Positions 1 through 11,009 of a stretch of DNA of 64,000 nucleotides are shown here, piece by piece. The notes under the pieces are model-generated. The model was not told where the DNA came from. It saw only the letters and a list, made by a program, of their open reading frames with translations, and did no database searches. Within the stretch, counting starts at the first letter, position 1. The number at the start of each line of letters is the position of its first letter. Source of the DNA: Telopea speciosissima (Eukaryota > Streptophyta > Magnoliopsida > Proteales > Proteaceae); NCBI RefSeq assembly GCF_018873765.1, contig NC_057926.1, positions 35,510,946-35,574,945 on the forward strand, given 5' to 3'. Made by a program: the position numbers and the translations under genes.

Positions 1-1140
1 GAGTTAATGGAACCCATCACCATCCCCCCTTCTTCTTCTTCTTTTTCTCTGCAACCCCACTGGCCTCACCACCTGCTGCAACCCAACCCACCCGCTCCTA
101 CCCACCACAACCTAACATCACCACCACCACCACACCCCATCCTCCCCTCCCGCTTGAATTTGCTTGAACAAAAAAGATGAAATTAAACCCTGAGTTATGC
201 ATAAGTGCTAGAGCTCAACTCTTGAAGAACAAACACATAGAGAGGTTTCACTATCCACTCTCTTTAAACACTTAGGAATCAGAATCGTCAATCTTTGAAC
301 GCTTGCACCTCCCACTTCTCTTCATCAATGCTTGAGATCTTGTGAGTTAGAGTATGATCTGGTGAAGGTTTTGGTCGGATCTGGAAAATTTTGTAAACAA
401 AGACTCTTAGGTTTAGGAGATTGCTTAACTAACACCATTTTTTGTGTTCGATAATGTGCAGTTCGTCATTGCAACTCCATTCACATCCTTTTCATCTAGA
501 TACTTGCCAAGGCTACCAACTCTGTTGTTTAAACATAAAACCCACAATGTTAATATTGAATTAGTTAAAGCCACACCTTTTCTGGGTTTCTCTTGAAAAT
601 TAGGGTTAGGGATCAAGGGAAAAAATACCTAATTCCATGTCCTGGTCTGCAAGTAAGCTCATTAATGGTGGTATTGATTGGGCCTTGACCGATTGAGATG
701 CAATGATCCCTTGTTCAAATGATGCCTTTGGATATTGTGACAGAATTGGATTTACTGATGTGATTGCCGTCTATGTTTGGGCTAGTTTCAGGGGCGGTGA
801 TAGTGAGCTTGCGTGCCCTAAAGTTATGGCAAAAGTGGAAAACTTTCTATTAAGTGAATGGATACACTGAACTGAACCCTCCCATTGTTTACATGATTGA
901 ACTTTTGTTCTGCAAAAATCAATAATTTTCTTTGAACCCCCACCCTCCCCCTTCCTGGCCAAGATGCCTCTGTCGGAATTTGAAGATGAAGGTTGAAGAA
1001 AAATGTTGAATAAGAAGGGTTTTTGTTTAAGAAGTAAAATGAAAGTCGATAGTTCCTCCCTTGCAGATCGTTGAAGAGGACAGTGGTTTCTGGAGAAGAA
1101 AAAGGGTTTTGCACATAAGGGTAAAAGGGTAAAGTTGGAA
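1..1140. other. No gene supported
   Basis: I see no recognisable gene. The first 150 bases are C- and CT-rich simple sequence. The open frames on either strand here (for example minus-strand frames between 425-616 and 771-1352) have no recognisable domain and overlap each other. The last part may already belong to the LINE that becomes recognisable near 1141. Confidence 0.5.
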
Positions 1141-1775
1141 GCCTGACGAGGTTGTTTCAGCTGCCACCAAAGCCTGCAAAGAGTTCTTGAATGCCCGCGG
1201 TAAGACTGTTGTTGCTTTGTTGTCTGACAGAACCACCCTTCCCCAGTCTTGGTCTCCCCCCTCCTCCAGGTAGGGGCAAGATTAATGCTGATGCTTCTTA
1301 CGATAAGGGGAATGGTAAGAGTGGCATTGGTTATATTCTGCGAGACCACCACGGCAGTTGTATTATTGCAGTCTCTGATCCTTTCCGCTTCACTTAAGTG
1401 GCGGTGGGAGAAGCTATTGCTATCAGGCAGGCTTTGCTTGAGGCCATCTCTGAAGGGATGCTCATAGTTTCGATGGAAAGCGATAATTTGAAGGTTATAA
1501 AAGGTCTCCTTAAGTGCGGCCAGGGTTCAATTCTCTCTGTTAAGCCCATCTTAGAAGACATTTTACATATTGTGTCATATTTTGATGATGTTTCCTTCCA
1601 CCATATTTCTAGGGATGCAAATGTTGTTGTAGATTCCCTGGCCAGGAGGGCCTAGTCTGTTACGGAGCGGATTGTTTGGCCAAATTTCGATCCCTGCCTA
1701 GCTGCTCCCTTTGTGGTAGACGGTGGGAGTTCTCTCCGGCCTTTGCAATAAATTCCCTTTCAACCAAAAAAAAAA
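1141..1775 (+). pseudogene. LINE 3' end with RNase H domain and poly(A) tail
   Basis: This is the last part of a plant LINE ORF2. The RNase H-like domain (RVT_3 type) reads through the KINADASYDK stretch (first catalytic Asp) and a LRDHHGS segment. It continues to an AIRQALLEA helix and an ESDNLKVI strand, and ends in HHISRDANVVVDSLARRA. RNase H would remove RNA from the RNA-DNA hybrid during reverse transcription. The frame has a TAA at 1395-1397. The segment upstream (1141-1255, EVVSAATKACKEFL) lies in another frame, so there is a frameshift near 1255. The coding part stops at 1655-1657. A short 3' UTR follows and ends in an A run at 1766-1775, as expected for target-primed reverse transcription. 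It is a dead 5'-truncated copy. The family is clear; the left boundary is not. Confidence 0.8.
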
Positions 1776-2424
1776 TAACTCTCCTTAGAATTAGGAAGAA
1801 GTAACAAATTAACCATTCAAATATCTTTGTCAATCGGATCTTCTTCTGTACTCTCCTCCCTCAAATCCAAATCTTCCTCCTCAATTCCTCTATAAGGACA
1901 GCAAAATGAAGGATTATCCTCCACCCTCAGAACTCTGTAATTAACCTGCCATTTTTAATTAATTAGAGTTCTCGAACCTCCTTTCATTAAAGACTGCTGC
2001 TTGCTTATAGTTATAGGTGCCAATCAATAATTCCTTTGAGAAATAAAGGATGCATGAGATGGGAGAGGAGGGTTCAAGTTCAGAAAATCTTTTCACGTTG
2101 TCATTTTTATGTATGTGCTCTTCTTTCCGCTACCAAATTAGCAGAATCAAGCTGACCGGTTCAACAGGGAACCGGTCTGCTTGACCTTGCTAATTTTGTA
2201 ATGGCTCTAATCTCATCCACAATTTCAACCAAGAGTTGCAGCGACGAAACCATTGCGTACAACTTTGTGACGATAAAAATCCATCCTCAAAAGGTAAGTA
2301 GGTTCATTAGTTTTGATGATGAGCTTAGTTATTATGTGTGTGTTATTATTCAATTTGGCTCTCCTCCAGCCCAGGCGGGAGCTGGAGGATCCAACCCAGC
2401 AAAACAAGCGGTGATTGGGTCATT
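1776..2424. other. Intergenic, no gene supported
   Basis: This is AT-rich unique-looking sequence. A plus-strand frame opens at 2201-2452 but shows no known domain and overlaps the end of a LINE fragment. Around 2360-2395 there is a short imperfect hairpin (ctccagc...gctggag). Confidence 0.4.
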
Positions 2425-3258
2425 TCACAGGCGGTCTCCCCCTATAAAATGACCAAAATTTCCCTGCCAGGACTGCGATATGACCTTCAAAAAATCTTCG
2501 TGATCCATCCAAAATTTGTGGAAGCGGAACGGGCAGTTCTTAGGCTTTGGAATGCCTTTAGATCTGATCAATAGAGGTACATGATCTGATGCAATTCGGG
2601 GCAGAACATGTTGGCCACACTCTTGAAAGAAAGAAAGCCATGTGGCACTACAAGAACTTCTTTCAAGCACCACCGCAATATTCCCCCCACCTTCTGTTAT
2701 TCGACCAAGTAAAGAATCTTCCTTGAGAGGAGGCTTTAATCAAGGAGCACGAGCCAATCATTGCCTGAAAGTCTGCTGCTGAGCTCAGATTAAAATGACC
2801 TAGACCTCTCTTCTCATCTGACGTTAGAGTAGCATTAAAATTTCCTACCACACACCATGATAACGGATTGGTAGAGGGACCAACAAGGTCAAGCCAAATC
2901 TCCCACCTCATAGCTCGAAAGCAGTAGGTGTGAACAAAAGAAATCTGAACTTGCTGCCCCAACCAATCAACACTGATAGTTAACTATTGATCAGAGTAAG
3001 AAACCATTATTGTGGGATGCCGGAGATGAAGCTTCCGAATGACCCATAGGTTAGAAGTTTTATCACTTCTAGAGTTAGCGATTGCATTCGGTGCAAAGCC
3101 TCTCTTGTTGAAAAAAAAAGAGACGGAAACTTACTAACATCCACTTTCGGCTCAGCCAAACACACCAAGTCCGAAGAATGATTCTTCAAAAGAAGACTCA
3201 AGGCTATTCTACCAGCTGCCTTCCTCTCACCCCAAATATTCTAGAAGAGGAGCTTCAT
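2425..3258 (-). pseudogene. LINE ORF2 endonuclease fragment
   Basis: This is the N-terminal apurinic-like endonuclease (exonuclease-endonuclease-phosphatase fold) of a plant LINE, which nicks target DNA. Reading leftwards from the ATG at 3258, the start is MKLLF, then a TAG where the family has Trp, then NIWGERK. DLVCLAEPKVD carries the metal-binding Glu, WCVVGNFNATL is the GDFN-type motif, and IASDHVPLL is the catalytic SDH motif. The three blocks lie in different frames (3007-3258, 2663-2962, 2425-2673), so there are at least two frameshifts besides the stop. Homology ends near 2425, before the linker to reverse transcriptase. Its neighbour on the right (from 3668) is reverse transcriptase in the opposite orientation. 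Confidence 0.85.
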
Positions 3259-3665
3259 AACCACTTATGAGATTTAATACCTTTGTCAGCCTTTTTGAAC
3301 TGACCACCCTTATTCTTCTTTTTCTCTGGACGAGTGACCTCGTCCTCCTTCTAAATGGAAATCCCTCTTGTTGTAGCATCAATTTCCTAGATTTCCTTGT
3401 AAGAACTTCTAGTCGTTGATGGGCGGGTTGACTCGGCAGCGTATGAGATCCCACCACGTGTGACTCTACCCCTGCGTCCATGGCCTGAGCAAACAACACC
3501 TTTGCCCCCTCCACGACCCCCATCCATGTTAGGGCCAAGCACATCACCAGAGACCAAACCATCCCCCTCAGAGATCCTCTCCTCCTCTTTAGCCAAGACC
3601 GAATCCGAACCAGAAATCGATCCATTAATATCTGGGCTAAGAGCATATGCGCCCCCCAGATTCAC
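3255..3665 (-). pseudogene. LINE ORF1 C-terminal fragment
   Basis: This is the lysine-rich C-terminal tail of the gag-like ORF1 protein of the same LINE copy. One frame holds the acidic and Gly-rich segment from 3665 (GGAYALSPDINGS..., then SGHGRRGRVTRGG), then two stop codons, then a basic tail ending KGIKSHKWL. ORF1's stop TGA (3257-3255) overlaps ORF2's ATG (3258-3256) as ATGA, a tight coupling also seen in the second LINE at 21154-21157. That arrangement supports the assignment, since the tail alone has no diagnostic domain. The zinc-knuckle part of ORF1 is missing, cut at the junction near 3665. Confidence 0.65.
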
Positions 3666-3667
3666 TA

Positions 3668-4213
3668 CTAGATCAATGTTATCTAAGATTTTTGCGGATC
3701 ATCTCAGAAGTTCCTTGCAAGGTGTTATCTCTCCATACCAATAGCCTTCGTCCTTGATCGTTTCAATTACATTTTTATTGCCCATGAAATGTTTCATTAG
3801 ATTAAACATCGAAGGAAACAAAGAAAAAAATTTCTGGGACTTAAACTAGATATACCGAAAGCATATGATAGATTGGAATGACCATTTATTCAGGATACAT
3901 TGCTTACTTTGGGCTTCTGTAACCGGTGGGTCGAGCATATTATGGAATGTAGTTCATTTGTTTCGTTTACTATGCTCATTAATGATGCGGACAGGGGTTC
4001 TTTCACCCCAACTCGGGCATCTATCAAGGTGATCCTTTGTCTCCCTTCATTTTCATCTTATGTTCCCAGGTACTGACCTCTATTTTAGGTGAAGTGGAGA
4101 GAGGTAACCGTTTTAAAGGCATCAGAACCAGAAACCGTGCTCCTCCTATTTCATATATACTTTTTGAGGACGACTGTCTTTTATTCTCGGAATTCAAATT
4201 GCATGAGGTGACT
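3668..4213 (+). pseudogene. Outer LINE, reverse transcriptase 5' part
   Basis: This is the first half of a LINE reverse transcriptase on the plus strand. Visible motifs are MLSKIFADHLRSSLQGVIS followed by a stop and AFVLDR (fingers), KLDIPKAYDRLEW (the Asp-containing motif A), DPLSPFIFILCSQ in a shifted frame, and SYILFEDDCLLF (motif C). In motif C the usual xADD reads FEDD. Several stops and at least one frameshift are present. The frame breaks off at LHEV at 4200-4213, where a minus-strand LINE has inserted, and resumes at 22757 with the same bases. The 5' half of this LINE is absent. An inverted endonuclease fragment lies immediately to the left. Confidence 0.85.
4200..4213. repeat. Target-site duplication, left copy
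   Basis: The 14 bases tgcatgaggtgact recur at 22757-22770 with one mismatch (g/c at position 11). They mark the insertion of the minus-strand LINE into the outer LINE's reverse transcriptase gene. The length suits LINE integration. Confidence 0.9.
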
Positions 4214-4393
4214 TTTTTTTTTTTTTAAACCCGAATATTCTCTGGGACCCAGGCCGGCCCTTGGAATTTTATTAAAACATATTAAAGAAATTTAAGTACA
4301 CCGGGGGGGGGGGGGGGACTTACCCACTTTACCCCAAAACCCATCTTTACAAGAAATTCACTCACTCTCCAACCCAACCCCAAAGCAACCAGC

Positions 4394-5044
4394 CTATACA
4401 CGCTGGACTGGAAAGCCAATGGCGTCTTCTCTAATAATCCGCCTTAACACAAGTGGAATATCCTTGTCACCCATACAGTTTGTGTCACACAAAGTATTGC
4501 AAGCTTGGTTTGTGAGCCAGTACGCCGCTCTGTTTTTCTCCCTGTACTTGAAAGTTAACACTGGGAGGAGCTCCTCCATCAATCTCAAGACTTCTTGGAA
4601 CCAGTACCAAGCCTGCCAAATCCTGCACTGCTTATTAACCACACTGTGAATGGTAGAGGCCGAATCTGCATCAACATAGATCCCCCTGAGATCCAGATTG
4701 CAACAAAGACATAGCCCATCCTGAAGCGCCCTTAACTCAGCCGTAGAGTTCGTACTTTCACCATAAAATCTGGCACAAGTAGCTACCACCTTTCCTTCAC
4801 CGTCTCGAATGATGCACCCTCTCCCACCCACCCCCAAGTTACTCCTGCAAGCCCCATCAACATTGAGTTTAAAAGAGTTAATGGGTGGGCTCCAAGCAAC
4901 CGGCCTTGGAGGTTTACACTTGGGAGGATGATGCGAAATTCCATAGAATTGTAGGACTAGCGCCTCCTGCATGGATGGGGTCTTAGCACCAGAAAACACA
5001 ATTGGAATTTCATGTATCCACCCCCTTATGACTTCCACAATCAT
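4394..5044 (-). pseudogene. LINE ORF2 RNase H domain
   Basis: This is the C-terminal RNase H-like domain of the minus-strand LINE, open over 216 codons. The core reads SFKLNVDGACRSN (first Asp), GGRGCIIRDGEGKV, AELRALQDGL (catalytic Glu) and IYVDADSAS (second Asp). Near the end FKYREKNRAAYWL takes the place of the usual HVxRExNxxAD segment. Its family role is to degrade the RNA strand of the RNA-DNA hybrid. It is the best preserved part of this LINE. About 180 bp of 3' UTR follow, including a run of 15 G at 4303-4317, then the poly(A) tail. Confidence 0.9.
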
Positions 5045-5988
5045 TCTAGCTGATTGGGGTTTCTCTCCATGTTTCCTGGAATTTCGCTCTTTCCATAGTT
5101 CTCATACAACAAAGGAAGGAATCAAACCTGTAATGATAGCGCAGAGGCTTCGTCTGCTAGCATGGCCTTGCAAAAAACACACTCTGGACCTCACCTCTTG
5201 CCATGGAATAACTTCCACATGTAGCAAACGAGCATACAATTCCCAAACCTTGGCTGCTGTCCCCCCCCCCCCACACCAAGTAGTGTGACGCCGTTTCAGC
5301 CTTAGGTGAGCCACAACAAAGGCACTTCGACGCCAGCGGTATTCCAATCCTTTGAATTGAGTCATCAGTTGGTATCCCTTTGCATAAAATCTTCTAGGAG
5401 AAGAAACCAATTTTGGTGGGGATCATGCGATTCCAAATCCAACTAGCAAAGGACGTATCTGGAGCCGTGCTTCTGATGGTCTTCCAAATTGACTTCGAAG
5501 AAAGAATACCTCTTTTGTCTGGTGTCCAAATCAGAACGTCATCCTTCTCAGAAAGGCTAAACCTTCCATTCAATCTTGAGCAGCTCCTCTTGTTCCCAAC
5601 TGCCATCCATATTCAGGACGTCTTTGACCCGGATTGATAGATCAATATTCAGCGCCCCATCCATCTGATCAATGAGTGCCCCCCATCCAGACCAATTATC
5701 AGTCCAAAAATGAACATTTCCTCTCCCAAGTAGCCACCTTGAGTTAGAGAGGAGGAGATCCTTAAGCGGCAGTGCCCTATGCCATGAGATGGATCCCATT
5801 GAAGGGGGAGCTGCCTGAACCATGTGAAAGTATTTTAGAAATTTAGCTTTAAAGAATGCTAACTCCATAGTGAGGACGCGCCACAACCCCTTTAGTCTAA
5901 GGGCAGTTCCAGTGTCTTCCAAGCGCCTAACTCCAAGCCCTCCCTTTGAAAAAGATCGACAAACCTTCTCCCAACTAACCGAATGATG
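5045..5988 (-). pseudogene. LINE ORF2 thumb/zinc-binding region
   Basis: This region links reverse transcriptase to RNase H and contains the zf-RVT zinc-binding domain of plant LINEs. From right to left: SWHRALPLKDLLL, LGRGNVHFWTDNWSG (the family's GxGxxxxFWxDxW box), then after a frameshift near 5590 FSLSEKDDVLIW and SASWIW-type sequence. The zinc ligands are in LASKCLCCGSPKAET. A run of 12 C at 5261-5272 (G on the coding strand) coincides with a second frame change. This may be true slippage or a sequencing artefact. Confidence 0.8.
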
Positions 5989-7474
5989 TCAGTTGCCCCA
6001 CTCCGATGCTCCCCATAAGAAATTCGCACATATACTATTAAATCTTCGAATCACTGCTTTGGGGATGTCCAATGTGGAAATGATGTGTATTGGCATAGAA
6101 GAGAGCACGTGATTAAAGAGAATCAACCTCCCCCCTGCGGACAACATTTTACCCTTCCAACCTGCTACTTTCCTACGTGTTTTAGATAAGAAATCCTCGA
6201 AGAAATTCACTCACAGTCGGCCCGCATAGAGAGGGGCACCAAGATAAGTAAGGGGCAACTTCTTTCGAGAGAACCCTATAGTTGCTTCAATCATGCGACA
6301 CCGCCGATCGGGGGCCTTCTTCCCCACGACAAAACAACTTTTGTTTTTATTTACCAACTGTCCGGATGCCCCTTCATAGCGAGCAATATAACCAATAATT
6401 TGTTTTAAAGAGGTTTTCAAGCCTTGCGAGAAGATAATGGTATCGTCTACAAACAAACTGTGAGTAACACCTGGGCACCCCCTTGATAGTTTATAATATT
6501 GAGCCCTTCGTTCGCTGAATAAAGATCGCAAGCCCCTACTCAACACTTCCTCCGTCAGTATGAACAGAGCTGGAGAAAGAGGATTGCCTTGTCGCACCCC
6601 CTAGTGGATTTAAAAAAACCAGACGGTCTTCCATTAAGCACTACAGAGAACCAACAATTCTCCACCACTTTTTTAATTAGGCTAATCCACTCTTCACCAA
6701 AGCCAAACCTGCTCAACACTTCAAACAAGAAACCCCACTCCAACCTATCAGATGCCTTTGTCATATCCAGCTTGAGAACCATGTTCCCACCTCTAGCAGC
6801 CTTATTGATATCATGAACAACCTCTTGAACCAGAGCAATGTTGTCATGGATGCACCTGTCCTGTACAAAAGCTCCTTATTTCTCGGAGATAATATTAGGC
6901 AACACAATAGCTAAACGAATCGAAATGATTTTAGCAATTATCTTATATGCAAAGTTGCATAGACTGATAGGGCGAAAGTTAGACATTACCTTAGGATTCT
7001 CCTTTTTCGGAATGAGCACCAAGTTAGCCGACGTGTATCCTCTCAGCAACCAAGAAGAAATCTTCAACCGCTCGTTAGACATCCTCCCCCACAATCTCCC
7101 AGCATGTCATGAAAAAGTAGCCAGTGAACCCGTCAAGGCTTGGAGCACTGTCCTTAGAAAGGCCGAAAACCGCCTTCCTAACCTCTTCCAAACTAGGCAT
7201 CCTCATGAGCATCTCATTATCTGCTTCTGTGACCAGTCCTAGGATGATTGCCAAGAGGTCCTCATCATGTCTACACTCCTGGGCCGAGAAAACATCAGCA
7301 AAGAACCGGGCTACTTCAATTGCAACACCCTCGATCTTACCCATGGATCCAAACACCATTAGCATCCTTGATTTTTTTTACCCCTCCATGGCGCCTGCGA
7401 ACATTAACCATGGTGTGAAAGAATTTGGTGTTTCTTTCCCCCTCTTTGAGCCACTTTTCACTTAACTTTTAACG
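5989..7474 (-). pseudogene. LINE ORF2 reverse transcriptase
   Basis: This is the catalytic domain for target-primed reverse transcription. Reading leftwards: RRRHGGVKKI, SLEEVRKAVFGLSKDSAPSLDGF, NLVLIPKKENPKVMSNFRPISL, KLDMTKASDRLEW (motif A Asp), RQGNPLSPALFIL (motif B) and HSLFVDDTIIF (motif C, FVDD). The thumb follows: NKNKSCF, LPLTYLGAPLY and WKGKMLSAGGRLIL. Breaks are a frameshift near 7080, a TAA after IISEK (about 6873), a one-base shift in a G run near 6597, and a stop at 6208-6210. All key Asp residues remain, so decay followed a functional ancestor. Confidence 0.92.
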
Positions 7475-8363
7475 TCAAAAAATTTCCTCTTGTAACAACA
7501 CATGCTGCAGCATTTTCTTGGCTTCCATGAGTTTTCGCTTTGAATCTTTGCTAGGGAATTGCTCCGCTCCAATTTCAGCTTTGCAAACCCTATCTTCAGT
7601 ATTCCTTGAATTCTGATGTATATTTCTAAACACTGTCTTGTTCCACACCCTAAGCCGTGTGCGAAGATTTTTTAGGTTCAAATACAGGATCTGGAGAGGT
7701 GTGCCCAACACAGGAATCCCCCAACATTGCCTAACACACTCCAAAAAATCAGGGTGTGACGTCCACATATGCTGAAATTTAAAGGAAGAGCCTTTTCCAT
7801 TGGTCTGGGTATCAAAATGCAAGAGGATAGGGGCATGATCTGAACACTCCCTATTAAGGTGTGCAACTGAGTTGAAACCAAAGCAGTTTATCCAAGCACC
7901 ATTAAAAATATACCAATCCAGCCGAGCCAAAATTTCCCCCCCTTCTTGATTGTTTGACCAAATGAATGCATTCCCCTGGAAGCCCCCATCTACTAGGCCT
8001 GCATGATCCACGATACTGTCGAATTCCTCCATCGATGTGGCACAAATTTGTCTCCCCCACACCCTTTCCACTGGGTCCAGAATCCCATTGAAGTCACCAC
8101 AGACCGTTCAGGGGGTTGCCGGATCCACCTCCAACCTAACCAACTCCGCCCACAGGGCACAACGCTCACTAGCCACAAAGAGAGCATGCACAAAAGAAAT
8201 CACCATTGATTTATCATTGTCAACCTACAGCTTAACGAGATAGCTTGTTCATGGCATCTAATCACCTCCACTTCTAAACTCTGCCACCAAAAAACCCAAA
8301 TCCTATTACCATTGTCATCGCCATTAGAGGTTACTCTAGTCATTCCTAGCCTCCTCCCAATCC
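7475..8363 (-). pseudogene. LINE ORF2 endonuclease, distal part
   Basis: This is the rest of the endonuclease domain of the minus-strand LINE. From 8363 leftwards: RIGRRLGMTRVTSN, IWVFWW, ISFVHALFVASERCALW, a TGA replacing Trp just before TVCGDFNGIL, then FIWSNN, ARLDWYIFN and the catalytic ECSDHAPILL. A Phe/Trp-rich helical linker toward reverse transcriptase follows (FKFQHMWTSHPDF). At least one frameshift lies near 8220. The domain's first 45 codons are 12.65 kb away at 21027-21157, separated by the LTR element inserted after 8363/8368. Confidence 0.92.
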
Positions 8364-8368
8364 GACCG
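8364..8368. repeat. Target-site duplication gaccg, left
   Basis: This 5-bp duplication is identical to 21022-21026. Its length is right for Ty3/Ty1 integrases. Confidence 0.92.
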
Positions 8369-9785
8369 TGTAAACACTGAATTTTGTCACCCCCCGGCGA
8401 TGATGACAATAGGACACGGACAGATATCGGTATCTCTCTCAAGAAGGACTCTTGTCCCTACATCTGAACCAAATCACCCTAACATTCCTAAAATAACTTA
8501 TCAGACCCTTTTACTAAACGCTAAAGGAGGTACTGCTCACCCTCCCCCACCACGGTGGTCCCGTTAGCAGGTTAGCGGGCCGTGGGGGTCTAGCGGGGGG
8601 CAGGCAGCCCCCTTATGGGGGGTATAGGGGGCGGAGTCCCCCGATAGAAAATTTTTTGAATAGTCAGAAGGGAGCCAAAAACCTAAAAAATAAGGAAAAG
8701 TGGTACTGCGCCCCCATGGCGCCGTGGGGACGTGTACTTGATTTCTATGGCGCCATGAAGGGATGTGACATCAGCCTGCTGATGTCACCCACGATGCCAT
8801 GGAAAAGTCCCCCACGGCGCCGTGGAGGGCTTATCAGGCCAAGGGTGAGGGTCCCCCTCCCTATAAATAGGAGGGTCCCCCACCCTCATTTCTCAAGCTT
8901 TTCTCGGGTAAGGAGACCCTCCAGGGCTTGTTTTGCCCCCTTTTCACCATCTTTTCCTCCTTCTTTCCCTCATGAGTCTGTGAGTGAGTGGAGTTCTTCG
9001 ACGTGGGTAGATCCTTCGGTTACCCATCCAAACATAGAGCGATTATGCTCTTAGATAATGTTATCCCATCAGTATACGGATAACGAAAAACCCCCTTCAC
9101 AGCCGTTATTCTGTCTGTATACAAATAACGAGAATCTCTTATATAGCTGTTACTCTGCCCGAAGTCTGAGTGACAAAACTCATCTCATATTGCCTCATTC
9201 TATCCGACAAGAGAGAGACAAGCAATCGTCCATCTCCACCTGAGCCGTGGGACATCACATATTTCACCCTCGGTGCGCTTTCATTTATTTCTTGCATTTC
9301 TAGACAGGTATCTGTCTCTTTCCCTCTCATTATTTTTGGCATAATGTAGACAATTAAAGCAACTCATTTAGTGTACATAATAAATGATTTTTTCTTTCTT
9401 TATCAAGATTAGTGCATCATAACTTAGCCTTACATGTTAGTATATGATATATTATCAAGGGAGAATATTTAAAAACCAGCATCTAGTAGAAAGATTTATC
9501 TGGGCGAGGTGGGTGCCTAACACCTTCCCACCCTCGTAACCTGACTACTTACCCTGAATCTCTGACCAGACCATATGGAATCACGTAGCCCTTTTCGCTA
9601 ATCCCGAATGGGGCTACACCCATTGGGTCCTAGGCCCTAATCCTAGGTGGCGACTCTATTTCTTTATAAAGTATGATCCTAATCCCCATGATGATATATC
9701 GGAACAATATACCGTTATTCATCGAAGCCAATCCTTGTAGCCAAAAGGCTGAGGAACCCTTGTCCCGAGGACCACGGTACTTACA
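8369..9785 (+). repeat. 5' LTR of the Ty3-like element
   Basis: This 1,417-bp direct repeat is shared with 19554-21021. It starts TGTAAACACTG and ends ACTTACA (TG...CA). The U3 part contains several GGCGCC palindromes, a near-perfect 24-bp palindrome (8765-8788) and a TATA box at 8862-8869 just before the likely RNA start. Confidence 0.93.
8862..8869 (+). promoter_or_regulatory. LTR TATA box
   Basis: TATAAATA sits between two copies of a gagggtcccc-like motif in the 5' LTR, with CT-rich leader-like sequence downstream. In the 3' LTR the same 24-bp block is duplicated, giving two TATA boxes. The promoter role is inferred from position and motif. Confidence 0.6.
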
Positions 9786-9786
9786 G

Positions 9787-9804
9787 TGGCGACTTCACTG
9801 GGGA
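9787..9804 (+). other. Probable primer-binding site
   Basis: TGGCGACTTCACTGGGGA begins one base after the 5' LTR and has the TGG that pairs with a tRNA CCA end. It is not the common initiator-Met site. Similar TGGCGACTC-type sites are known in Tat/Ogre-like elements and are usually ascribed to tRNA-Arg; I have not verified the tRNA. Confidence 0.65.
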
Positions 9805-11009
9805 TCATGTCAAGCTTTCAACACTAGGTGCTCTCGTTAAATGTAAGAATATTCTCCCTTATGCATTGTTTGTATGATAACAAGTTTGGCTAACCCTTTT
9901 GTTTGTATTAGTTGCATCATGCATAGTGCTCGAAGTGAAATCAAACGACGAGGGTACTCCTTGTCGTACCTCTACCCCCGGGGAGGTGAGGTATGTCATA
10001 CCAAGTACTCTAAGATCGGATGATAGCCGCTTTCTGTACCACTTTTGTGCACACACGCACTGCATGGGAACACTCTTATCCCCGTAGTTAGTCGTTGGAC
10101 CCCATGAGTAGTCATGGGTAATTCACGGCGAAGCTACAGCCTTTGATATTTACTATACGAGTTTAGAATCACCAGCGAGGGTATTCACTAGTGTGCTGTG
10201 GGATGCTTTAGCCATTAAAAAAAGGCACTAGCATACTCTGAGATTGAGTGACCTACTCTCCAGGTATATTAAAAGAACCACGTACCTGCAATTCGCAACC
10301 ACGAGCGATAGGTATATCGGTTCTGTCAAGGGTGACCTTTTTCGGTCCTATCAAGCCTACCCCTTATATGCATCATGTAGGAAAATAGACCATATATGAT
10401 TAGGGTGCGACACAAACTAACCCTTGTTAGCTGTAAGAAAGACCGAGTTTAAGGTCGCTTGATGATTAATCTGGCCTCAATACGAGACGCCGCCCAAAGT
10501 AAGAAATTCCATGGTCCCGCGATAGTCTCTCGAAGAAAGATGGGAGCCCACTCCAGTATAATGGATTCCTACATGTCCCTCAAAAATGGGGCACCTCGTA
10601 TAGATTCAAGATATAATCATCAGGAACCTGAAACTCGGCTTTTCTTCTTTGTTTGTTTATTTTTCTTTTTTAAGAAATGTTTGGGGCGACGATGGCATTT
10701 GAAGTATGGTCATAGAGAACTTCTACAATATCAGAAGCTCCAATGATGACTTTGATTACTTGAGCCAAATAAAATACAAAAAAAAAAATGATAAAAATAA
10801 AATACCAAAAAAATGATAAAAATAAAATACAAAAAAATGTTCAAAATAAAAAAAATATTTTACATACTCAAGTAAATTCCTTGTGACTTTAAATAATTCT
10901 CTCTGACTTATGTAAAGCACAATTCACATCAAAAGACTTCCTATTACCCGCGTGAGCCCGTTATGACAATAGGCTAACCCAAATTGGTCCGATCCAATCC
11001 TGAGGTGTT
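9805..11009 (+). other. Leader of the Ty3-like element, no gene
   Basis: This is the long untranslated leader between the primer-binding site and gag. I see no domain in any frame. An A-rich patch with a repeated aaaaatgataaaaataaaata unit lies at about 10770-10860. Confidence 0.6.

Noticed and set aside
771-1352. Minus-strand 193-codon frame
   Set aside because: It overlaps the LINE RNase H on the other strand and shows no recognisable domain; probably a chance frame.
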